The position numbers and the translations under genes are program-made. From NCBI GenBank assembly GCA_948099385.1, contig CANUEZ040000193.1, positions 1,686,501-1,750,500 of the forward strand: DNA of 64,000 nucleotides, given 5' to 3'. Positions 24,857-35,723 of this stretch are shown here, piece after piece (position 1 is the stretch's first letter; every line of letters starts with the position of its first letter). The notes below the pieces were generated by a model, which did no database searches, was not told where the DNA came from, and was given only the letters and a program-made list of their open reading frames with translations. This DNA comes from Fasciola hepatica (Eukaryota > Platyhelminthes > Trematoda > Plagiorchiida > Fasciolidae).

Positions 24857-26469
24857 CCTGTCGAATAGGACATTTTTGAATTTCTTTCAAAGTAGGTGAT
24901 CGGGGAAACTCCGTCGCATCGGAAGCAGTGCCACATATGTTTCGAGAGAGCATATCTTATAAGCCGTTGTTTATTACGGGCCTATAAACTGGAACATGGC
25001 AATGAGCGATTGTTCAGTTGTCCGTCTTCGAATCGTACGTACTACACTCTGGTCCAGTGACTGAACGACTCGTATTCGAAGAACTCCAAATCCACTGCCA
25101 CGCGTACAGCGCACCCACAATATACACACCAGTCAGTGGGGATCAAATCTCCCGTCAAAAGGGCTAGGAGACGGGCACAGTCAGGGCCCAGAGCAAAGCC
25201 AAACAATAAGCAACGAGCTGAACAGGCGGAGCAGGATGACCAGTCGCGATCAGTGGTCGGAGAGCAGTTCAGTTTAAGAGTCAAAGCAAGGAGGCATGAC
25301 TGAAGGAGAGCGGAGATGGCCCAGACAAACGAACAGCAAAAACGTTCAAAGAACTGACTGTGTGGCAGGTAGGAATCCTGGTTACGAATGCATGGAAAGT
25401 GAACAACAACGGAGATGACAGGCTGAACGGTGGTGAGTGTAGACAACAAGGTAAATTTAGGCCATATGAACGTGTCACTCACGAATGCCAATAAAATTAC
25501 ATAAATATAATCAGGCTTTCATGGATATAGGTGAATAAGTGAATTTGATTAGACAGACATGAACACAGAACACTAGTTGATGATTACGTCGTTTGAATAT
25601 CGGGACTCACCGGTAATCCAAAACAACAAAGTAAATAGACAATCAAATAGGTTATCCGAATGGTGAAACGTCAATAGAGCAGTGACACATTGTGAATGAG
25701 CAAGAACAAACACATGTGTGGGGACGACGGTAAGTTAACAATAACATCACTGAACTGTACGTGGAAAACAGGGTGCATAGGTGAGCGGTCATATAAGACC
25801 ATTTATTGGGTCGAACAATGACATGACCTAAAGACAGAAAATATCGAATAACATTGTCAAAAAAACCAGTCAACGAATGTGTGGTGCAGTGGGAGTGGAC
25901 AATCAACTAGGCACAAGGGAGCGTGGGCGGGTCGGATACAGGTGCGATCCACTTAATCCAGCCTATTGATTCCGAGTCAAACGTTAGAACAGCTTTGGTA
26001 GAATATTAGGAATGACCTCTGGGAGTGAGTAGAAAATTGTAAGTTACCACTTATGAAGAACCTTGATAAATTCACACGCTACTTTTTCGGTGGCAGACTG
26101 ATGTATTTGGATGGTTGTTAGGGTACAAGAAAAGAAGGCAGCAGACTGATTATTCTAACTCAATGAAACGGCTATTGCCATATCAAACGCATCCGCGTTA
26201 GGAATTCACGGAGCTTTTTGGTCCACCGTAAGAGCCATAACATCTTCTACTGTCTTTTGGAGGAGTTCGAAAGCTCATTTTAAATTAATGGTAGAGGATA
26301 CGTTGTATTTTTACAAGCGGACTGATCTTATTGGATAACTAAGGTATCCACTGTGAGTAATGGGAAAATATTGGCGGTAGCTCGATACAGAGAAGGGAGT
26401 TGAGACGGCGGTGTAATCTCGCGCAATGGTTTATTTCTGTCGGTATCAGGTCTTACTTCTCTTTGCCAT
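20940..26469. other. Spacer part without recognised gene
   Basis: About 5.5 kb. Apart from the TA tract, no frame shows recognisable motifs. The longest frames (23504-23848 plus, 24168-24458 plus, 25042-25491 minus) have no family signature that I can name. Low-complexity A-rich runs are common. Possibly old transposon flanks or LTR sequence belonging to the gypsy relic at 26.5-27.6 kb. Confidence 0.5.
24794..24850. repeat. (TA)n microsatellite in spacer
   Basis: About 57 bp of TA, lying near the geometric centre of the palindrome (about 25.07 kb). It gives rise to a spurious IYIYIY peptide frame on the minus strand. Confidence 0.95.
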
Positions 26470-27220
26470 ATCAGATAACAAAAAATGTTGTGTTTTAGTT
26501 GCGGCAGTCACAGTTTTCGTTCTTTTTGAATAAAATGCCGTTTTTACAGCGGCCTTCATGGCACACCCAGAGTTTTGATTGTGGTCTTCCTTGGTTATGC
26601 CGCACACGGTCAAACTGTCTACGTGAGCGACCGCATGTATGAGACCTTCAGTCTTCAGCTTGTCGTTATTGGTACTATGAAAACAGGCAACTCCATTCGT
26701 AACCCTTAACGATTTTCATCGTAATTGATAGAGAGCATAAAAAGCTTTAAAAGCCGTATGTCGCTTTTATGCTCCAGGTCAGGCATTCAATGTTACTTAT
26801 TAGTCCAATATCAGGTAATATGTATTACGCAGCCTCCACTACTTCGTCCATTCGAGGTAGCGGATGGGCTTACAAACTAGTAATGCGAGTGATAGTTTGA
26901 CTGTAATTCATTGCCATCCCTTTACTGTGGGTCGCGTTCTTAGTTACGAGAACCTGCGGCCTCCATGGAGAGTTGGCCGTTTTAACGATGTCATCATGCA
27001 GGAGACACTGGATTTCAATCAGCGTGAAACATTCACCATCAACAGAATATCTGAGCGGCTTTTTATGGATGGATTTAAGAGAGAAGGCTGAAAACCCAGC
27101 GGCACCCAGGTCGCAAAGTGAAAATGCAACGTGTTCCATCTTGTCACGTGACCCTGGGGAATCATAACCCATTCTGCCTCGATCGAAGGTTTCAAACGTT
27201 TTTTCACTGACAGAGAACAC
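26470..27220 (-). pseudogene. pol: Second gypsy family, Pol remnant in spacer
   Basis: The minus strand shows KPLRYSVDGECFTLIEIQCL then KTANSPWRPQVLVTKN and NYSQTITRITSL, the RT entry block S-P-W-x-A-x-V-x-V-x-K of a Sinbad/Boudicca-like gypsy element. Further down, near 26620, HVDSLTVCGITKEDHNQN stands for the YLDNxTICG block with the catalytic tyrosine and one aspartate changed. Stops and shifts lie between blocks. It is a different family from the arm elements, which belong to the CsRn1-like group. Confidence 0.7.
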
Positions 27221-27304
27221 ACTGGGGTAGCGGAATAAGAGGAATGGTTCTCAGCTGCGTAAGATATTGATTGTTTCTGATCAGTCTTTATTGATCTAGT
27301 CACA

Positions 27305-27595
27305 TCATAGACTGTTTGAAAACTTCAGGGTATTTTGTTCTTTAAGTCTTGTCCTAATGGAATTGGAGTGAAGACCAGTAATAGATGCATCAAGCATAAA
27401 ATCGTCACGATGTTCTTCAGCAGACACAGGACGAAAATAACTGTGTTTCGTGAATATTTTGATATTCCAAACGAACTGGTCGAGGCTGTGCCCAGTTCCC
27501 TGTTTACTTGTAGTAGGGGAAAAACGATGAAAAAAAACACTTTCGAAGTTGACGTACAGGGACTGGAGAGTTGAAATGGCACTGTCAAGGGGCAC
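27305..27595 (-). pseudogene. gag: Second gypsy family, Gag remnant in spacer
   Basis: A 96-codon open frame on the minus strand contains ALSTLQSLYVN-like ISTLQSLYVNFESVFF, then SLDQFVWNIKIFTKHSYF, SAEEHRDDFMLDASITGL and IRTRLKEQNTLKF. The series L-D-Q-F, V-S-A-E-x-H-R-D, D-A-F-I-x-G-L and I-R-x-R-L-L-E is the core of Gag in this gypsy group. It lies directly upstream, in transcription direction, of the Pol remnant, so one element is represented. Truncated: zinc knuckle and protease core are not visible. Confidence 0.72.
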
Positions 27596-29214
27596 ATATT
27601 CGGAAATGTGTTCAGAAACATTTACGGAGACAAAATTGAGGTACGTCCCAAGTTTGTCGGATCCTTCGGGAATTATTCGTCTGGGAAACGTGATGCAGGT
27701 ATATAACCAACATATTCACTGTTTGGATGCATCGGTAACGTTCACCCATCAGTTTGCATGTTTTTCTTGTTTCTTTACTGGTTGAGCAAACTGCAATTTC
27801 CGTGAATGAGTTCGTTCGTAAAGAATGCTTAGGACTTCGAAACTCAAACAGTGAAGTTGTACATGAGATGAAACGCAAAAAGCAGTAACGGAAATACAAA
27901 TAGATACAGAAATCATACTATAAGGAGTGAACTGTCATGATAATCGTACTTTAGTCTTGAGTATATAAATCCTATTTGAAAATTCGATGGTAGCCAGTTG
28001 AAACCAATTTATGAACCAGTGATAACTAGCGGTCAATCAGATAGATTTTGGTTTTCTAAAGGGGTACAAGGGATCATATTGAATGCGAATGCAATAAACT
28101 GTTTCTTCTGGGTACATCTTTGTACCGAACAAACATAAAAATTCACGTCAACATACAAATTAACTGGGTCGATGTCTTTCAGTTACAGGTATTTCAAGGG
28201 CTTCATTACCAGTACCGTAAGCGATTTTGAATTCATTCTGAAGAATTATGATGGAAATCACTTTCCTCAAGAGTTATGAACCACAACCTGAATATCATCA
28301 GGCCAATTTTTCAGCTTTCTTGGTAAGACAAAACTTCCCACCTGCTCATTCATTTTTTTATTCGAGCAAACCTTAGTGACTCTATATTCAATCACTCTAG
28401 GCGTAAGAGGTATTTATTCATGCGGGCTCTGTCCCACTAATGATACGATCTGTTTTATTCTTGTCTATTTGTACCTAACCTCATCTTATCGGACCTAATC
28501 AGGATCACTGTGAGATTAACTTTTCAAGCTTTAGTGACGTGAATACAATGAGATGACTTTAGGCCAGTCAACGCCTTCCTCTCCTTCGTTGTTTTTTAGG
28601 ATCATTTGTATTTTGGTTCCTCGGGGTGTGACATATTCCAAATCTGGCTTCATTGTTCTGTTTCATAAATGACATTTATCTGTCAGTATCTGTTTTTCAG
28701 TAAATGTGAACATAAAGCTCTTGTAATAATTCAGGTTGGGCTGTAATAAGTTACCGACGCACCAAAATGCAGAGGTACTTTCTGACACCGATGTTGGTCC
28801 TTATTAACGTGTACGCCTGAATAAAATGCAAGTCCCCAAGATGTCACTAGATTTAAGATGTGTTGTGGGCAGATTTCCGTTACGGAATATTGATGTCAGT
28901 TAGGCACAATACTCATCTGGAAACTAACCTCATGAATCCAATGAGATGTAGATCAGAATTATGATAAATGCTCGTTCACATCTGTCATATAACAACAATT
29001 TGTGGATCGAGCCACGTCAGATTCGAGATACGCAAAAATCCAGTGTAATGACAAGAACTTCGAGATACAGTATTCGCCGCCCCCCCCCCACTCCAAAAAG
29101 AAATTACTGTTGGACGCAAAGGTCAGACAGCTTCCACAAACCGGCTTTTCATTTATTTATTGAAATCACAAAATGTTTCGACTTGGGAAACTGTTCTAAC
29201 AGTGACAATCACGA
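27596..29214. other. Spacer part without recognised gene, towards right arm
   Basis: About 1.6 kb with no motif-bearing frame. A run of ten C lies at 29080-29089. The sequence upstream of the Gag relic may be its 5' leader or LTR, but no second LTR copy was found on the other side. Confidence 0.5.
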
Positions 29215-29660
29215 TTACAATCACATCTAAGTTGCTGGGGTGCCGCATTCTACTTGTGTGTGCCAGATTGGGTGGTGGTGGGAGTCAGTGATTGCGACGC
29301 CATCAACTCCTCTCATCAGACACCGTGGTAGGGAGTTCAACTAGCCATTTTCACCTTCCAGATGATTCTCATTTGCCAGTGGTGACACTATGATCCAAAC
29401 TGTGAATTTCTCTGCACCATCACTTCGGTCTTTGTAAGAAGAATGTTTGTCAATTGTGGAAGCTTCATCACGTGAACCCAGCGTATGTTCGGAATCCCAG
29501 TTGGATTTGTTTTTTTGTTCTCATAGTATATGCTATGTCCATCGGCAATGATAACAAGGGATGCGTTGCTTAGTTGCGTTCAATTTTCACTGGAACTCAC
29601 TTGTCAGTAGACTTGAAGTGGTACTTTGTGGTACGTAGTTATGCGTTTCCACAGCTTGCA

Positions 29661-29661
<1 letters not shown>

Positions 29662-29700
<39 letters not shown>
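29662..29700. repeat. (TA)n microsatellite, inner right arm
   Basis: Mirror of 20432-20470, same length, flanked by the same unique sequence. Confidence 0.95.
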
Positions 29701-29702
<2 letters not shown>

Positions 29703-30782
29703 TTCACATGTGGAATGCAATTAGTTGCCATACATACCAGTGAACGGATAGAACGCAAAACATCTTGAATAGCGATCTCCCATTGCGAAACTACAGTCTC
29801 CTCGATTTCAGAGCTATACAGATAACGTTTCAATGGAGCCCTTCATGTTTTCGACCTATACGTTGGCCTGAGATTGTATGCAGTGATTTTTCTGAGGACC
29901 ACACGCTTATTTCGCAGGGGCTCAGACAGCTCGGTCAACATGTCACTCGCCCCTCGATCAGAGTGCATGTACACGAGCATGCCAAAAATGGTAAAAGGTT
30001 CACACATCCAATCGATGGCCACGGGAGAATGCATAAGTGAACGACGAAGACGCTTTGGGGAATAGCGATTTTCATCAATGATATTCAGTCTCTCGAATGG
30101 TTGCGTTGCATTGACGAGTCGACAGTGGTGTTTTTTACAGTCACGAGATGCACGGCTTAAAGAGATTCACCAAGTATTCTTATCTATTTATTTATTGAAA
30201 TCACAAATAATTTTTGACTTTCAAAACTGGTCCAGCAGTAAGAAGAATGAGGTAATTTCCTTGCTGAATTACTCACGCGAACGAATCCTGAACAAATTTG
30301 AACTGACAAAGTTTGTCGTGTGCAAATTTACTTCATTTCACAAAGAATCCATTCGGCTACAACTATAGGTTTCCCCTGCAATTTTACAAGCGAGAACATC
30401 GTATTCATATGGGAGTAAGAATGGGGCAGCAATAAACAATGTAGACACGAAGGAAATTTGATACGTGATATGGTTTCATTGAACGATGACCACGAACAGA
30501 GATCCCACATGATATGAGGATGCACCATCTGCATACAAAGTACCAACTAACAGTTCTGCATGAACCCAAACACACATGATCCACCCATATCTTTTTTTTC
30601 ATTTTACTCATCTGCCCAAAAATGAAATTGGTTAGAAATCCACAAGAACTTGGAAATATTGTACTTATTTGTCAATCAGCGTCTACGTACCAACCGACAA
30701 CGTTTCAACCAGAATGCATCTTTCATTGGATGGTTTGTTGATTAAAGCAAGCAACGCCAACCCCTTACGTCATGAGAACCAA

Positions 30783-30808
30783 CGGTTTCCTATTTGGACT
30801 CTGAAGAG
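30783..30808 (-). ncRNA. Hammerhead-ribozyme-like remnant, right arm
   Basis: Identical mirror of 19325-19350 on the minus strand, next to the right-arm TA tract. Same caveats: the conserved catalytic ctgatga is absent. Confidence 0.25.
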
Positions 30809-30862
30809 CGTGAGCAACAATAGGAAATGGTGCACACTAGAATATCTTTATTCATCCGAAAC

Positions 30863-30863
30863 A

Positions 30864-30956
<93 letters not shown>

Positions 30957-30958
30957 GC
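30863..30958. repeat. (TA)n microsatellite, right arm
   Basis: About 96 bp of TA with tgta and taca interruptions, the counterpart of 19203-19270 but longer. Length difference fits slippage after the arms became separate. Confidence 0.95.
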
Positions 30959-33114
30959 ATTTGGAGAACAATTACTCAGATAACACACCACTGTCAATAC
31001 TTTTGAGGAATCCTTACCATGTCTGCTAGATTAGCCGTGGTTCTCTTCATCATATTGTCAAGTTGAATAAATTGTGGTCTTTAGGCATGTTCCGACAATT
31101 TTGCGGAGGTCGCGGTTGGCATTTGTTTGATGGTTATTCCATACGAGGGGACATATTGCGAAGCACATGCACTATGTGAAACTGAAGGACAAGCCACCTT
31201 ATCAGTTCACACATAAGCACACCAGATGCACTCTGGATCCATTTGCTCCAGGTTGGCATTTATTTTGAAAGCCCGAATAGTGTTACGAAGTTAATTCGTC
31301 GTGTGTTCCTCAAACATCCTCTGCTCTTGATTTGCTATCTTGCCGCCTTCTTTTTCCGAAACTCTGAGTCCACTGACTGCCTGTCATATCTGCTCTTGTG
31401 AATAAAGGAATTCTCTTCCAACAGAATTCCCCGTGCCCACATTCGTAGCATTATCTTGCAGAACAAATGCAATGCTCTTCGGGGTATTGTCCGGCTTACC
31501 CTCTCAATCCACAGCAGATTTTTTCACTTCGTTCATCAGCGACTTATACACGGTTCATCCTGAACAAATCAGCCCGACTTACCCCTTGCCCCATTCTGTC
31601 TCACCAGATCTAATGAAAAGAAATTTATGCCATCAAACCAGCCCGTTTTATTTTAAAAAGCAAGTAGCTTATACATGCTAGTAGTTGACCGCAGTGAAAA
31701 CAGAATAATTGTACGAAGTTCATTATTTCAGGACGCGTCTCATAATCGGGTTTTCTGACAAAATCTCTTGGTAACTTTCCCGACTATCTGGTTTCGTCTC
31801 GGTCGGTTATAACAATTATTTCGAGTACATTGTTTGATTTCGTTTGGCTCGAATGAACCAAATCTTAGTAGCTGAGTGGTTTATTCCACTCGGTTCGGTA
31901 AGAGTGACTGTTAGCGGCTGTCTGGATGATTTAGTTCCGTTTCGTCGCGCGCATCTTCTAAGACCTGCGAACTCAATAACAACGCCCGCATAATCAAACT
32001 GTACTGAAGAGCCAGAAGGTGGCCCCTCATTCCAAGTTATCTTATTCTCGGATGATAGGTACTTCACATTTGAGACGACCTCAACCCCACTTAACATTTC
32101 ACCGTATATTACCAGAAAGATTTTTCAAAACCTGTACTTTTTGAACGGGGTCATTCGACAGAAGCCAAGCCATGTCGTCCATGAAAAAATGTGCCGTGAA
32201 ATACTTACATTTTCCAACTCCTAATAAGTTTCAGACAATTTACAAACCTGTGTTCATCGTAGTTCAGGTTGATGGACTTTATGATTTTCTGATTGCTGAG
32301 CTTGACCTTGAAATCGTAACGAGTCCCACTTTAAGCATTGCAACATCATCAGTGCGCAGGCTTTCAATGGTGCAGAATGGTAGTTGTCTTTTATGATAAT
32401 ATCCACATATTTTTGGGGTTTAAGGGACAAGCTGACTGCATACAGATTTGATTCGTTTTTGAGCTCATCAACAAACAGTATCTATTAGTTCTTCTGAAGC
32501 ACTAACCGAAATCCTGTCGGCCGATATATATCGAAATGTGCGTAGCAGAACTCGTTATTCAACGAGATTCATGCGAATTTCCGTTGCATAATTTGGATCT
32601 GTGTACTTTTTGATCTATCAAACTCACATCATACCTCCCAGTTCAGGAACGATTCCTTCTTGTCCAACAGGGTCTATTCTTGTTGTGCATAGACAGGAAA
32701 CATGACAGAAAAAGGCCAGTCGCATGTTCAATATGCGATTACAGGATTCACTTTTGCTTTTACATTTACTGAATATGTACTTATTTTGTGCATGTTTGTA
32801 TCCACCATTTTCAAATACTACAGGCTAATGATTGATCAGAGTAGTTGCTACTTATCAAAACGTCCCAACAACTGATATGTGTAGTTAGAGTTTTGAACTG
32901 CGAGAGAAATGGTCTCATTGTCACTCCTATTCACTACCAAAATTGGTTAATATAAAAAGGAATTTTCTCTATCATTTTGGTTCAATAACTGGCGATTTCA
33001 GGGAATCGAAATAATGTACAATGTGCTTGATCAACTACTGAAATGCATGAGTCATATACAACTCTACTTCTTGTAACTCCCCCACTCGGCTGAAGGTTTT
33101 GTGAGAGTAAATCT

Positions 33115-35723
33115 TGCGCTGGTTACATTCGTTATGATGGAGATTGCAGTTGTGGGTAGGCAAGCCCTAAAAATTGACTCCGTGCAATGTGTACATAAAA
33201 TAGGCACAGTCGTTGAAGGTCGTCTGGCGCTTGGTGAAATGTGATGGGGTCAACAGTTTCAGATAGATGCAAGGTATGTGCGTGCGTTTTAAGATTACGT
33301 CGATAGGTTTATTCAACCATCTTGCTACATAATAACGCACTTTTAAACCATCAAAAACAAATTCCCGTATTGTTCATCAGTATCCGCATGTACAAAATCC
33401 AAAATAGTTTTCCTATCAGATTTCGGAAATGTCAAAATCGAACCACCACGGTTATTTTCACTAGCGAATGTATGTGAAATCAAAGCCCCATTGTTGGATA
33501 CACTATCGGAAAACACACTGTAGACTCGGTTCTTGAATAGACCAAGTGAGATTGTTAACATAACACGAACCACGAATCGTTATTCGCAAGATGCCCGGGG
33601 TTGGAGAAAATCATCAACCATCTTTATGATCGACTGACATCCGCTTCCAGTCACTGATTTCGCACATTCTTTTGTTGCATGCTTTTATGAAATGCAAAAT
33701 GAGTTCTCTTGTTCGGCCTTTGCATTTGGTGATCCTATTCTTCGAGATCTTTTTTGGACAACTATCAATAGGTGAAAGCGTATTTGCTCATAGAGCTAAA
33801 TTGACCACCTGTAGTTAGTAACGCTTCTTGGTCCACCATTCCTTTCATTACAAAGTCGGTGAGTTATTTTTCCGCTAACGTTTGCAGTGAGAACAATTCC
33901 GCACTGTGCCCCTAAATGCGAAGTGCCCATGAACAATCCAGTCACAGCCCCGCAGTACTGACAGGACATGCAAAGGACCTTTATGTCCGATCCTTTCGTG
34001 ATATTATTGAAACAATAACTTAGTGACATGCATGTTTTGTGGATGTATGACAATGTGCTTGTGTTCCAACTGGGGTAGAGTGTGTTCCATCGGCAACTTA
34101 TTCCAACTCGCATTACATCATCCCGCTTGAATGGATTAGGGTATTTTAATTAGCCTGATAGCGACTACGACCTATTCTGAACTTCTGCTTGATTAGAAGA
34201 CACAGCTGACTCCATATCGAGGGTTTCCCTCGGTCAGTTACGTAATTTCGGAACTTCCTGATTTCTGTAGGCCTCAGGTTATCAGAGGGCTTATTTCAGT
34301 GGTGGGTCATATTTCATTACTGTCAATTTGTGATATGTATATATGTACATAAATATATATATATACAAAGCACAAGGTATTTTCATTAAATTTTCAAAGA
34401 AGTGATTTAGTGATCGACGTTTCTCGAATAAAATTATCAACACACCAATTCTACGTAATTTATTTCTACTTTTTACCAACGATGTCCTTGTGTCAGACTA
34501 AGGAACACAAGCATCCAGGTGAACAATCTTATATGGATCAAACAATTATAATACTCAGATACCAAGAAATTTTCTTGTTGTTAGTTAAAGGACGTACATT
34601 TTGGAAGGATGACATTGCTTGCTACAATGTGTCTTCTGTTCAATGCCATAAACAAAATGCCACTTTAAACACTGTGTGCAAAATCCGTAGATCATGTGAA
34701 GTTGACAGTATTCGCCACAACCAAGTCATGTAAGAACGTGGACCAATCTCACACGGGAAAATAGCAATAGAAATTTACACTGTGCAGTATATTTTCCAGT
34801 TGAATATGAAACAGCGAATGTCCTCCTGTTAGGGACAGCACATGGATTGCTAATTTAAGGGGACTATTGAAAAACTAGTCGAGATAATTTCGTTGGGACC
34901 TGGGCACAAAGTACGGCATCATCCTTCCCCAAGATTATTCTTGACAAATAAAACTAAGTTATGATAGAATGTAAATCGATCAGTAGGTTTTGCAACTAAT
35001 AATTTATTTAAACATATACTTTACAAAATTGAGTGATGTACCGATCCTCTGGAGAACGTCTGTCGTCTGAAACAATCGCACAAAACTTTGACCACGGCAA
35101 CGTGTTCACTATCCACCATTGTTATAAGAATGAGACGACCGAGCTCTAATGCCAGCTGGGGTAATAACTTCAGCCAAATTATTTTGCACTCTTCCTCTGT
35201 GATGTACCGTTGAAATTAGTAATATATTGACGATAACAAATACTAACACGTTCCCATTTCACCGTGATTAGCTCCAAAATATGTACTAAAACGAATAGGC
35301 CCTATTTTAGTTCAAGGTCATCCATGCGTAAGGAGGAGGCTAGAGTTCTCACATCAACTATAGATTTTCGAGCCACCCATAATACTTCCAAGTCGATGCT
35401 TAGTGATCGACCTTATTTTCCATGTAGTGAAGGGCTTATCCGTACAACACACATCCTAACCACCACTAATCAAACAGATTGAATACTGAACGAGAACAGC
35501 ATGCAAGGAGCCGTGAGTCAATGGGTTACCTACCGGAAGCTACATGAAACAGCCGGAAACCAAATGATATCACCAATACTACTAAGCAGAACGCGGGAGG
35601 AATGGTGTTCTTCATCATCCACGAGTGTGAGGTACTTCATTCCTCTTCTAGTTCACCGGCGTCGGAAGACGGAGAAAAGTTACAAATGTATCTCGTCCGT
35701 CTACAACCTAGGACATTGTATCT
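33115..35723 (-). repeat. 2609-bp tandem duplication, right arm, inner unit
   Basis: Mirror of left unit B. Breakpoints coincide with those of the left arm when reflected (50159 minus coordinate). It shares at least six single-base states with the other right-arm unit that both left-arm units lack. No gene recognised. Confidence 0.95.

Larger units (their letters stand above)
20940..29214. other. Unique spacer of the inverted repeat
   Basis: About 8.3 kb between the two arms without an inverted counterpart in the window. It contains one decayed gypsy element (26470-27595, minus strand), a (TA)n tract (24794-24850) and a run of ten C (29080-29089). The rest shows no recognisable gene. A 149-codon open frame on the minus strand (25042-25491) is cysteine- and leucine-rich and lies in sequence that could be an LTR or untranslated region; I assign it no function. 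Confidence 0.85.

Noticed and set aside
25042..25491. 149-codon open frame on the minus strand of the spacer
   Set aside because: The longest but one frame in the window, yet it has no family motif, an odd Cys/Leu/Ser composition, overlapping frames on the same strand, and lies near a gypsy relic. Probably chance or LTR-derived.
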